Of a DNA stretch of 51,228 bases, positions 24,492 to 32,449 are shown in pieces. The position numbers and the translations under genes are program-made. Under the pieces are notes generated by a model that worked only from the letters and a program-made list of their open reading frames with translations, did no database searches and had not been told where the DNA came from. Numbering within the stretch: position 1 is the first letter of the stretch; each line of letters starts with the position of its first letter. The stretch spans positions 1-51,228 of the forward strand of contig NZ_FZMO01000168.1 of assembly GCF_900197875.1 (NCBI RefSeq), in the 5' to 3' direction. Origin of the DNA: Frankia canadensis (GTDB lineage: Bacteria; Actinomycetota; Actinomycetes; Frankiales; Frankiaceae).

Positions 24492-25330
24492 CCACAGCCT
24501 CCGTCGCGGGAGCCTCCGAGGCCGGGACCTCTGTCTCCCGGACCTCTGTCTCCGGGACCTCTGTCTCCGGGACATCCGACGCGAGCGGCGGTGGCACCGC
24601 GGTCGCGGACCGGTTCGGGGACGCCGCCGTGCGGGTGCGCGGGCTGCGCCGAGCCTTCGGCGATCAGGTCGTGCTCGACGGGTTGGACCTGACCGTGGCG
24701 CCCGGCGAGTTCGTGGCCCTGCTCGGCCGCAGCGGGTCGGGCAAGAGCACGCTGCTGCGCGTCCTCGGCGGTTTCGACCACGAGGTGGACGGCCAGGTGC
24801 TCGCCGCCCGCTCCCGCTCGGTCGTCTTCCAGGAGGCACGGCTGCTGCCCTGGCGGCGGCTGCTGCCGAACGTCACGCTTGGCCTGACCGGCCGGGACGC
24901 GGGCGAGCGCGGTCGGGCGGCGCTCGCCGAGGTGGGGCTGTCCGGGCGGGAGCGGTCCTGGCCGGTGACGCTGTCCGGCGGCGAGGCCCAGCGGGTCGCC
25001 CTCGCCCGCGCGCTCGTGCGGGAGCCGGAGCTACTCATGCTCGACGAGCCGTTCGGCGCCCTGGACGCGCTGACCCGCATCCGGATGCACGCCCTGCTCC
25101 AGCGGCTGTGCCGACGCCACCGCCCGGCCGTCCTGTTCGTCACCCACGACGTGGACGAGGCGATCCTGCTCGCCGACCGGGTGCTCGTGCTCACCGCCGG
25201 CCGCTTCTCCCTCGACGTCGCCGTGGACGTCGCCTCTCCCCGGCGCCGCACCGACCCCGCCTTCGACCGCCTGCGCACCCTCCTGCTCGCCGAACTGGGC
25301 GTCGACGACCTCCCCGAGAGCACCCACTGA
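24464..25330 (+). CDS. ABC transporter ATP-binding protein, SsuB/TauB type
   Basis: A 288-residue ATPase energising the sulfonate-type importer. Walker A GRSGSGKST, Q-loop VVFQEARLLPW, signature LSGGEAQRVALARAL, Walker B LLMLDEPFGALD and H-loop FVTHDVDEA are all intact. Residues 1-50 are a Ser/Thr-rich extension containing TSVSGTSVSGTS, encoded by a 15-bp tandem repeat at 24525-24569. ATG 24464 is within the end of the permease gene, which implies translational coupling. It is the last gene before a strong hairpin. Confidence 0.94.
   Translation: MATRLRRNLTTASVAGASEAGTSVSRTSVSGTSVSGTSDASGGGTAVADRFGDAAVRVRGLRRAFGDQVVLDGLDLTVAPGEFVALLGRSGSGKSTLLRVLGGFDHEVDGQVLAARSRSVVFQEARLLPWRRLLPNVTLGLTGRDAGERGRAALAEVGLSGRERSWPVTLSGGEAQRVALARALVREPELLMLDEPFGALDALTRIRMHALLQRLCRRHRPAVLFVTHDVDEAILLADRVLVLTAGRFSLDVAVDVASPRRRTDPAFDRLRTLLLAELGVDDLPESTH
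24525..24569. repeat. 15-bp tandem repeat inside the ATPase gene
   Basis: Three in-frame copies of GGACCTCTGTCTCCG with one mismatch, giving the Thr-Ser-Val-Ser-Gly repeats in the N-terminal extension. Confidence 0.9.
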
Positions 25331-25352
25331 GGCACCACCCCGATCGCAGGGG

Positions 25353-25385
25353 AGCGGGCAGCTCGAGCGAACCCGGCTGCCCGCT
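25353..25385. terminator. Bidirectional hairpin between convergent operons
   Basis: AGCGGGCAGC (25353-25362) pairs perfectly with GCTGCCCGCT (25376-25385) across a 13-base loop. It lies between the importer operon and the acetoacetate-decarboxylase-like gene, which ends on the other strand. Confidence 0.7.
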
Positions 25386-25489
25386 GCCCCGTTCCCGGAG
25401 CTGACGGCAGCCTGCCCCGTCAGGCCGGTGGCATGGTCCTGCTCCTACAGGTAACAGACGAGTACGACTGAAGACAAACCTCCGGTCAA

Positions 25490-26386
25490 TCAGGGAATCC
25501 ACTGTTCCGGCCCGTACGGGGCGCTCGGCGGCTTGAGCCATTCCTGCGACGGTTCGAGGTCGACGACGCTCTCCATACCTTCCGGACGAAAGGTGATATT
25601 GTCGGTCGAGGTGAGGAACCAGGATTCAAAATGATCGTCCAGCGTGCCGCCGCTGTCGGGTAGGTAGGCAGTGAACAGGGGCCGGCCGGAAATACCGAGG
25701 GAACGCAGCGACCGTACCCGCGGCGCGTAGCCGATGTAAAGGTGGGCCCGGGCCCGCCGGAACGCTCCCACATAGGCCGGCGAAGCGAAGCGGACCGTGG
25801 ACTTCATCAGCATCCCGCGGAACGCGCAGTAGTTCACCCCCGCCGCCCGCAACGGTAGCCGCGGACCGCCGGGGTGGTCGATTTCGATCCGGACACCCAG
25901 CTCGCCGTCGATGTCGTACTGGCTCGAGATGATCCCATCCTCGACGTTGAAGTCCAGGTTTGCCTGGTGCTTGGGCATTCCCCAGACGCCTTTGCCGCCC
26001 TTCACCGAAACCAGCGTGCTCACCGGCAGATCGACGACGTACTGGGAGAGCGCGAAGTCAGGCAGCAACGCCAGCCCGGTCAGCATCCGGGGCAGCGGCC
26101 GGGGCCCGTGCGTGCAGGCGATGGCGATCGAGAACTCGATGTAGGAGCCGATGTCGGTATCACGGTAGTAGATGACGGTGATGACGAGCAGACCGCGCCC
26201 GTTCGGCAGGCGCAGCGGATGAACCTCGCCGCCGGGTAGCAGGTTGGCCGCGGCGTCGGCGTCGAGCGGGAAAGCCGCCATGAGCGCCGGGCTGGTGCGC
26301 GAGTTCACCGGCATGACGAACGGAATTCCGTCGACGAGTGCGTGCCGGCCGGCGAGGCGGCGTTCCCGGCGCGGCGTGAAAATCAT
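25490..26386 (-). CDS. Acetoacetate decarboxylase-like protein
   Basis: A 298-residue member of the acetoacetate decarboxylase superfamily. The core VSVKGGKGVWGMPKHQANLDF contains the typical GKGVWGMPK pattern, and an upstream segment YIEFSIAIAC matches the family barrel. In true decarboxylases a Lys pair forms the Schiff base; I cannot confirm that pair here, so a lyase or dehydratase role is as likely. It is the last gene of a four-gene minus-strand operon, and its ATG at 26386 overlaps the hydrolase stop by 4 bases. Local GC is lower than average in places. Confidence 0.78.
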   Translation of the reverse strand: MIFTPRRERRLAGRHALVDGIPFVMPVNSRTSPALMAAFPLDADAAANLLPGGEVHPLRLPNGRGLLVITVIYYRDTDIGSYIEFSIAIACTHGPRPLPRMLTGLALLPDFALSQYVVDLPVSTLVSVKGGKGVWGMPKHQANLDFNVEDGIISSQYDIDGELGVRIEIDHPGGPRLPLRAAGVNYCAFRGMLMKSTVRFASPAYVGAFRRARAHLYIGYAPRVRSLRSLGISGRPLFTAYLPDSGGTLDDHFESWFLTSTDNITFRPEGMESVVDLEPSQEWLKPPSAPYGPEQWIP

Positions 26387-27483
26387 GCTGACTCCAGTTC
26401 CCGAGCGATGATCGGAAAGATGTCGGTAGCGGACCGGCGGCCCATGAAGACGTCCAGGTGGCCGTAGTCACGGAAGGAGTACTGCCGGTGCCGTCCCGGC
26501 TGGTGCTCCTGGAAGTAGGAATACGTCCGACGCATCGACTCCGGGAGGAAGCACTGGTTGCGTTCGCCGCGGAGAAACACGAACTTGGCCGAGGTCGTCG
26601 GCGGCTCCACGCCGAACACGGCCGGCAGTTCAGCGAACCCGTCGACGCTCACCAGCCTCCCGGCCGCCACGCACCGGGCCATCTGCGCGAAGAACGTCAT
26701 CGGTACCCGGCCGAATTCGGTCCTGACCCACGCATGCGTGCCGGTGTTGAGATTCTCGTGCCGCCACAGCGCGGGGAACCCCGTCCCGTAGGTGAAACTG
26801 ACCATGCGGCAGACCGCGTTATTGCATTCGTGGTGGAACGCTTTGACGACACCGACGAGGGCCGCCTCAAACGGGCCCGGCGCGTCGTCGCCCCACCTCG
26901 GGTCGATGCCGTCGAACACCCGTGCGACCAGCGGAGCCAGTCGGGAAATCTTGAACCGGGACCACCGGGGGACGATCGGGTGCAGCGCAACCGCGTTCGC
27001 GACGACCGTCTCCACCTCGGGCAGGAGCCCGGCCGCTGCCGACATCATGAAGCTGGTCGAGCCCTGGCAGTGCACCACCGCCTGGCAGCTGTCCCGACCG
27101 GTCCGCTCAAGGACCGCCTTCACCAGCGCCGGATGGTCGTGGACGGCGGCCTGGTCCAACGTCCAGTCGGTTGCAGGCAGGTCAATGCTGGCCCGCCAGT
27201 TCGCCAGCCACACGTCGTGGCCCGCGTCGAGCAGGACGTCGACCAGCGTGCGGCGTACCGGGGCCCGGAACACGTTGCCGCGCACGCCCGCGCCGTGGAC
27301 CAGCACCACCGGCCCGCGCGTCGGCGGCTGCTCCCGCCGCGGATGGACCAGGTTCAGCGGCAGGCCGTCGGTCGCGGTCACCTCGACGACATCGTCGAAG
27401 GTCGGCGTGGCGGGGTTCCGCCGGGCGGAGCCGGGTTCTGCCGGCCGGTCCGCCTTCGGGCGAGGTGGAGCGGGTCGGCTCAT
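26383..27483 (-). CDS. Alpha/beta hydrolase with a Cys at the nucleophile position
   Basis: A 366-residue hydrolase. The start is ATG 27483, which overlaps the upstream stop (ATGA); the open frame upstream is unsupported. VVLVHGAGVRGNVF holds the oxyanion-hole HG. The nucleophile elbow reads VVHCQGS, placing Cys139 where Ser is expected in GxSxG, and the catalytic His is in DYGHLD near the end. Cys nucleophiles are known in dienelactone hydrolase. In other actinobacteria similar hydrolase domains occur fused after a GMC oxidoreductase; here it follows the GMC and spacer genes in the same order. Confidence 0.85.
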   Translation of the reverse strand: MSRPAPPRPKADRPAEPGSARRNPATPTFDDVVEVTATDGLPLNLVHPRREQPPTRGPVVLVHGAGVRGNVFRAPVRRTLVDVLLDAGHDVWLANWRASIDLPATDWTLDQAAVHDHPALVKAVLERTGRDSCQAVVHCQGSTSFMMSAAAGLLPEVETVVANAVALHPIVPRWSRFKISRLAPLVARVFDGIDPRWGDDAPGPFEAALVGVVKAFHHECNNAVCRMVSFTYGTGFPALWRHENLNTGTHAWVRTEFGRVPMTFFAQMARCVAAGRLVSVDGFAELPAVFGVEPPTTSAKFVFLRGERNQCFLPESMRRTYSYFQEHQPGRHRQYSFRDYGHLDVFMGRRSATDIFPIIARELESA

Positions 27484-28592
27484 CGAAAGCCCGCCGGCTT
27501 CGGCATGAGGTCTCGCGATGCGGGGGCGCCGGGCGCCGGGGCTGGCGGGAACGGGACGTAAACCCGCCACAGATCGCCGAGGAAGAACCGAGCGAACCGG
27601 GCCAGCCCGGCGAGTCCGGCGAGTCCGGCCGGGTCGGCTCGGAACGTCGTGAGCTGGCGCAGGAAGTCGAGCGGGTAGATCCGCAGAATCCCGGCCCCGA
27701 CGACGCGCGCGTCAGGCTCGGTCGTGAGATCGGCGCCCGGCCCAAGGCCGACGTGCCCGGCGTAGATCCGGGTGTAGAGGGTCGTGGTGTCGCTCCACAG
27801 GTCCAGACCCACGTCGTCCCGGACCACCTTGAAGCCGTTGAGGGTGAGCGGATGACCGGCGGCGTCGGTGAACGGCAGCCGGTAGAGCATCCGGCGGTTG
27901 CGCGACGGCTGCCGCGTCTGGGTACCGCGGCGCTGTGCGCCACGGGGCTGGGCGCCGTTACGGCCGCTGCCGGGGGTGGCGCCGTCGTCGGCCACGAACA
28001 GGTTGAACTCACCGTCGATGACCGGCCGTCGCCCACCGAGCGCGTCGCATCCGACATGGCCGTTCGCGACCGCCTGGTGCCGGGGGCTCGCGAGGAACTC
28101 GTCGACGTCGTCGGTTTCGATGGTGAGCCGGAACAACAGCCCCGTCCCGTCGGCCCGGCCCTGGTCGTAGCCCCGCTGCGGATCGTTCGTGTCAAAGGCG
28201 AAGAAGCCGCGCATCGTCTCGGTGAACCGCACAGCGACCGCGCCGGACTGGCCGTCCGGGCTGACCGGGACCGGGCTGACCGGGACCGGGCTGACCAGGC
28301 TGGCCTTGCCAGCCGGACTGGACCTGCGCCTCGGGCTGGTCGGAGCCGGGCCGACCGGGCTGGCCTTGCTCGGCCGGCGAGTCGTGCTCGGCCGGCTGAC
28401 CTTGCCGTTCCCTCCGGCCTTGCTCGCAGGACCGGTCCTGCTCACAGTGCTGGCCTTGGCAGCAGGACTGGCCTTGGCGACAGGACTGGCCTTGCTGGAC
28501 GCACCGGATCCGCGCCTCGGGCTGGCCGGGGCCGGTCCGGCCGGGCCGGACAGGCTGGTCTGGACATTCGAACTCGCCGAACGGGTGGTCAA
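27480..28592 (-). CDS. Spacer-domain protein of a split GMC oxidase system, low-complexity N-terminus
   Basis: A 370-residue protein, function unknown. Residues about 118-345 form one compact region with VRFTETMRGFFAF, GTGLLFRLTIETDDV and a final LWRVYVPF. I believe the FTETMRG pattern matches the middle region of long GMC-oxidoreductase/hydrolase fusion proteins. Residues 1-118 are Ser/Lys/Ala/Pro-rich repeats (SKASPVAKASPAAKAS), from repetitive DNA around 28255-28510. The best frame start is TTG 28592, which overlaps the GMC stop (TTGA); no ATG or ribosome site is better. It may bridge the oxidase and the hydrolase. Confidence 0.65.
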   Translation of the reverse strand: MTTRSASSNVQTSLSGPAGPAPASPRRGSGASSKASPVAKASPAAKASTVSRTGPASKAGGNGKVSRPSTTRRPSKASPVGPAPTSPRRRSSPAGKASLVSPVPVSPVPVSPDGQSGAVAVRFTETMRGFFAFDTNDPQRGYDQGRADGTGLLFRLTIETDDVDEFLASPRHQAVANGHVGCDALGGRRPVIDGEFNLFVADDGATPGSGRNGAQPRGAQRRGTQTRQPSRNRRMLYRLPFTDAAGHPLTLNGFKVVRDDVGLDLWSDTTTLYTRIYAGHVGLGPGADLTTEPDARVVGAGILRIYPLDFLRQLTTFRADPAGLAGLAGLARFARFFLGDLWRVYVPFPPAPAPGAPASRDLMPKPAGFR

Positions 28593-30376
28593 GACATGCT
28601 CGCTCTCTTGACGCTGGGCGTCGGTCGGGCGGCCGGTCTCGGCAGTGCCGGCGCGCTGGCTGTTCTCGGCCAGGGGACGCTCAGGGCGTTTTCGGCCAGC
28701 CGGTCGGCGAACGCCGCGATGGTCATCGACGGGTTGGCGCCGACCGGACCAGGCATCGCGGCCCCGTCCGCCACGTACAGCCCCGGATGGCCGAACACTT
28801 CGCCGTAGCCGTCGATGACCCCGGAGACGACGTCGTCCCCCATCGACGCCCCTCCCAGGGGGTGCACCGTCACCACCCGGGACAGCCAGGTCATCGGGTT
28901 GTCGGTGAAACGCCCGCCGAGCTGCTCTGCCAGGCCTTCCATCACCTCGCGCATCCCGGTGAAGTACGGCCAGTTCCCGGCCGGGTACTTCTCCACCTGG
29001 AGGTAGTCGCCGCGCACGGACATGACGCCCAGCGGCAGGTCCCGCCCCATCCCGAGCAGCGGCATCGAACCGGCCGACACCTCACCCTGGCCGAGCAGGT
29101 TCCCGACGATCGAGCTGATCCGGCGCGACGGGGCCCACCGCAGCCGGGACAGCAGCAGGGCTGCGGCGGCGCGGGCGACCCGGTGTGCGGTGCTGTGCAC
29201 CTGGGTCGCCTCGACCAACCACTCCACGGCCGTCGGGTAGCCGGCGTCCTCGACGTAGACCCCGCGCCCGGTCGCGGTCGACAACGGGCGGGCCCCGTTG
29301 CCGCCGCCAGAGCCGGCCGTGTGGTCGAGGGCGTCCGGTACCCGGACGTAGGACGTGATGACCGGGGCACGCGAGGACCCGAGCGGGAGCCCGGGGACGT
29401 CGCTGACGAATCCGAGCAGGTCGCCGTTGCCGCAGAACCGCCGGCCGAGTTGCCGTGACATTCCCGGCAGGGCCGACCGGTTGCGCAACAGCAGGTAGGT
29501 GGTACCAAAGGTGCCCGCGGCCAGGACCAGCTTGTCGCAGGTGACGGTGCGTGTCGACAGGTCGACGGTGGCCCGGGCGGTGCCAGGGTTGTGCACGACG
29601 TAGCCGACGGCGTAGCCACCGCCGTCACGCGGAGTGATTGTCCGCACCTCGTGGTGGGTCCGGATATCGGCACCGTGGTACTTGGCCGCCGACAGGTAGG
29701 TGTGGTCGAGCGTGTTCTTGCTGCCGGAGTTGCAGCCAAGGTCGCACTCGCCGCATAGCACGCAGGTGATCCGAGGTTTGCCGTGATAGTTCCCGTAGGC
29801 GGGGGTCGGGATCGGCGCCCCCGGGGTCGGGGGCCCGCCGCCGGCCGCGAACGTCACCGCGAGCGGCGGCTGGTCGGCGGTGAAGCCGAGGGCCCGGCCG
29901 GCCTGCGCGAGCAGGTCGGCCCGGCGGGCGGCCTCGTACCCGGGCCGGCCCTGGGGGAACCGCTGCGGAGTCATCATCTGTTCGACGGCGTCGTAGTGTG
30001 GTTCAAGGTCGGCCCGGGTGATGGGCCAGCTCTCGTAGCCCTCGCCGGCGGGGGCGTCCCGGACAAACCACTTGGCGTCCTTACGCAACAGGACGTTGGC
30101 GTAGATGAGCGAACCGCCCCCTAGGCCACTCGACACCACCGCCTCGAAGTCCTGGAAGGACCAGACATCGAACAGGCCGTGCCGGCCCCTGCTCGGGTCC
30201 CAGAAATTGTTCGACATCTCGGACGGTGTCCGCGCGAAAGAACCCGGCGGATACGATTTTCCACGTTCCATGAGAATTACGCTCCGACCGGCAGCGGCGA
30301 AGCGAAGAGCGGTGACGGATCCGCCGAATCCGGAACCTACTACGACGACGTCGGCATGTTCATGTTTGGTAGCCAT
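28589..30376 (-). CDS. GMC family FAD-dependent oxidoreductase (cholesterol-oxidase-like)
   Basis: A 595-residue flavoprotein starting MATKHEHADVVVVGSGFGGS, with the FAD dinucleotide motif at residues about 9-20. A Cys-rich segment CVLCGECDLGCNSGSK (middle of the protein) is shared with the ChoD/cholesterol-oxidase-like subgroup. The C-terminal signature VHPLGGASMGDDV and VADGAAMPGPVGANPSMTI is intact. It would oxidise a sterol or other hydroxyl compound with O2 or another acceptor. ATG 30376 is preferred over an upstream start. It is first in the operon GMC - spacer protein - hydrolase - decarboxylase-like gene. Confidence 0.9.
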   Translation of the reverse strand: MATKHEHADVVVVGSGFGGSVTALRFAAAGRSVILMERGKSYPPGSFARTPSEMSNNFWDPSRGRHGLFDVWSFQDFEAVVSSGLGGGSLIYANVLLRKDAKWFVRDAPAGEGYESWPITRADLEPHYDAVEQMMTPQRFPQGRPGYEAARRADLLAQAGRALGFTADQPPLAVTFAAGGGPPTPGAPIPTPAYGNYHGKPRITCVLCGECDLGCNSGSKNTLDHTYLSAAKYHGADIRTHHEVRTITPRDGGGYAVGYVVHNPGTARATVDLSTRTVTCDKLVLAAGTFGTTYLLLRNRSALPGMSRQLGRRFCGNGDLLGFVSDVPGLPLGSSRAPVITSYVRVPDALDHTAGSGGGNGARPLSTATGRGVYVEDAGYPTAVEWLVEATQVHSTAHRVARAAAALLLSRLRWAPSRRISSIVGNLLGQGEVSAGSMPLLGMGRDLPLGVMSVRGDYLQVEKYPAGNWPYFTGMREVMEGLAEQLGGRFTDNPMTWLSRVVTVHPLGGASMGDDVVSGVIDGYGEVFGHPGLYVADGAAMPGPVGANPSMTIAAFADRLAENALSVPWPRTASAPALPRPAARPTPSVKRASMS

Positions 30377-30546
30377 CAAACCCCCGTGGCGGTGCCGGCC
30401 CGATACGGAACGCCCACCCCGCCCGGCGTTCACGGGGTAGTAAAGCCACCCGGCTGCCGGCCGACAAGCCCAGACCCGGAACTACTCGCTACCGGCACCG
30501 ACCCACACCCGCGGCCTAGGGCCGCGTTCACCGAATTCGCCCACAT

Positions 30547-32178
30547 CTACTGGCTGCTGGGCGCCGAGTCGCTGGCGCACCCCGTTTTCTCCGAACGCGA
30601 CACCGAGTTCTTCATCGCGAAGGACGGCCCCGACGACGGCACGTCCGTCCGCGCCGCGGCTGGTCCTGCCGTTCCAGACGCCGGACCAGCGGCGGACACA
30701 CGATCGAAGGCCGGCCCGCCTGGCGGAGCCGTGCTGCCCTTCGCCGGTGTCGGACGATTCACCTCGCCCGCGGCCAGGCGCGTGGCGAGACGGCTGGCGG
30801 TGCCCCGAGCCCAGGTGCCGGTGCTGGCGGCGCCGAGCAGGAGGACGCCGACGCCGCACAGGACGACCGTCCACCAGCCGGCGGCGCTCATCGGGTCGAC
30901 CGTGGCGGCGCGCCCGGCGACATGCGCGGCGGCGAGCGAGCCGATGACCGCGACGCCGAGGGACTGTCCCACCTGTCGGCTCGTGGAGGCGACGGCGGCG
31001 GCCACGCCGGCCTGGGACTGTGGCATGCCGGTCACCGCCGTGTTGGTGATCGGCGCGTTGACCATGCCGAATCCCAGCCCTACGAGCACGTAGGCGCCGA
31101 CCAGCCACGACATCGACGTACCGGGCCGCAGCCCGGTCAGCATGACGCTGCCGGCGGTCATGGCGACCCCGGCGATCAGGAGCGGAAGCCGGGCACCGCG
31201 GCCGGCGACGAGCCGGCCGGAGATCGGCGCGCAGATCACTGTCATCCCGGCCATCGGCAGGGTGGCGACCCCGGCGACGAGCGGCGAGTAGCCGCGGACC
31301 TCCTGCAGGTACAACGTGTTCAGGAACAGGAAGCCGGCCAGCGCGGCGAACGCGCACACGGCGATGCCGGTGGCCCCGCTGAACGGTGCCGCCCGGAAGA
31401 ACCGCACGTCCAGCAGCGGCTCGTCCCGGCGGGACTCGTAGCCGATCAGCAGGCCCGCCGCGAGCGCGGTGACCGCGAACAGGGCGAGCGTGCGGACCGC
31501 GAGCCAGCCCGCCGCCGGCGCCTCGATGATCCCATAGGTCAGCGACGCCAGCGCGACGATCACCAGGATCTGACCGACCGGGTCGAACCGACGCGCCCGC
31601 GCGGCCCGCGACTCCGGGACGAACAGGCCGGCGAGCACCAGCGCGGCGACGCCCACCGGCACGTTCACCCAGAAGATCGCCCGCCAGCTCACCGACTCGA
31701 CCAGCGTCCCGCCGAGGACGGGACCGAGCGCCATGCTCACCCCGATCACCGCGCCCCACACCCCGATCGCCCGGGCCCGTTCCTTCGGATCGGTGAAGGT
31801 GTTGCTGATGATGCCCATCGCGACCGGGTTGAGCATCGACCCGCCGACCGCCTGCAGCATCCGGAAGACCACCAGCCAGCCCAGCCCGGGCGCGAGGCTG
31901 CACAGCAGTGATCCGACGGTGAACAGCGCGAGACCGGTCTGGAAGATCCGGCGCCGCCCGAACCGGTCGCCGCTCGACCCGCCCAGCATCAGCAGGCTCG
32001 CCAGGACCAGGGTGTAGGAGTCGATCGTCCACTGCAGGCCCGAGGGGGACGCGTGCAGGTCGCGGCGCAGCGACGGCAGTGCGACGTTCACGACCGTGTT
32101 GTCCAGCCCGACGATGAACAGGCTCAGGCAGCAGATCGCCAGGACGAGCATCCGCCGTCCCCGCGTCAGCTCGGCCAT
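30547..32178 (-). CDS. MFS drug-efflux transporter, DHA2 type
   Basis: A 543-residue transporter with about 14 membrane helices. Motif C-like and A-like elements are visible: LDNTVVNVALPSL in the first helix, GGSSGDRFGRRRIF in the first cytoplasmic loop, and ALGPVLGGTLV in helix five. It resembles EmrB/QacA-type proton-coupled exporters. The C-terminal 70 residues are a Pro/Ala/Ser-rich cytoplasmic tail. ATG 32178 is chosen; an ATG ten codons upstream is less likely. A candidate operator overlaps its promoter. No adjacent regulator gene is present. Confidence 0.93.
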   Translation of the reverse strand: MAELTRGRRMLVLAICCLSLFIVGLDNTVVNVALPSLRRDLHASPSGLQWTIDSYTLVLASLLMLGGSSGDRFGRRRIFQTGLALFTVGSLLCSLAPGLGWLVVFRMLQAVGGSMLNPVAMGIISNTFTDPKERARAIGVWGAVIGVSMALGPVLGGTLVESVSWRAIFWVNVPVGVAALVLAGLFVPESRAARARRFDPVGQILVIVALASLTYGIIEAPAAGWLAVRTLALFAVTALAAGLLIGYESRRDEPLLDVRFFRAAPFSGATGIAVCAFAALAGFLFLNTLYLQEVRGYSPLVAGVATLPMAGMTVICAPISGRLVAGRGARLPLLIAGVAMTAGSVMLTGLRPGTSMSWLVGAYVLVGLGFGMVNAPITNTAVTGMPQSQAGVAAAVASTSRQVGQSLGVAVIGSLAAAHVAGRAATVDPMSAAGWWTVVLCGVGVLLLGAASTGTWARGTASRLATRLAAGEVNRPTPAKGSTAPPGGPAFDRVSAAGPASGTAGPAAARTDVPSSGPSFAMKNSVSRSEKTGCASDSAPSSQ

Positions 32179-32241
32179 CGCACCCCCACCGCCAGCCAGG
32201 CACATCACGACACTCTGAGTAGCGGAAACACCATCAAATGG

Positions 32242-32272
32242 TTGTTATCAAACAATAATTAGCCTACCTCAA
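32242..32272 (-). promoter_or_regulatory. MFS promoter with overlapping inverted repeat
   Basis: On the minus strand TTGAGG (32272-32267), 17 bases, then GATAAC (32249-32244), in an unusually AT-rich patch. TTGTT-N4-AACAA (32242-32255) overlaps the -10, as a repressor operator would. The regulator is unknown. Confidence 0.5.
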
Positions 32273-32408
32273 GGGTTGTCTCGACTCCGGTGACGAAACC
32301 CACGCACCGTCAGCCCGGCGGGGCGGCGGTCTCGCGCGGCGACGAGCGTCGCGGCGGATCATGCGAACGGGTGGACATCACCGCTGACGCCGGGCCCACA
32401 CGACGGAG

Positions 32409-32442
32409 CGAGCGGGCGGGCCGCGGTGGGCCCGCCCGCTCG
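32409..32442 (-). terminator. 14-bp perfect hairpin after the methyltransferase gene
   Basis: Arms 32409-32422 and 32429-32442 pair without mismatch around a 6-base loop, 8 bases beyond the stop of the minus-strand methyltransferase gene. Confidence 0.85.
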
Positions 32443-32449
32443 TCGCCGA

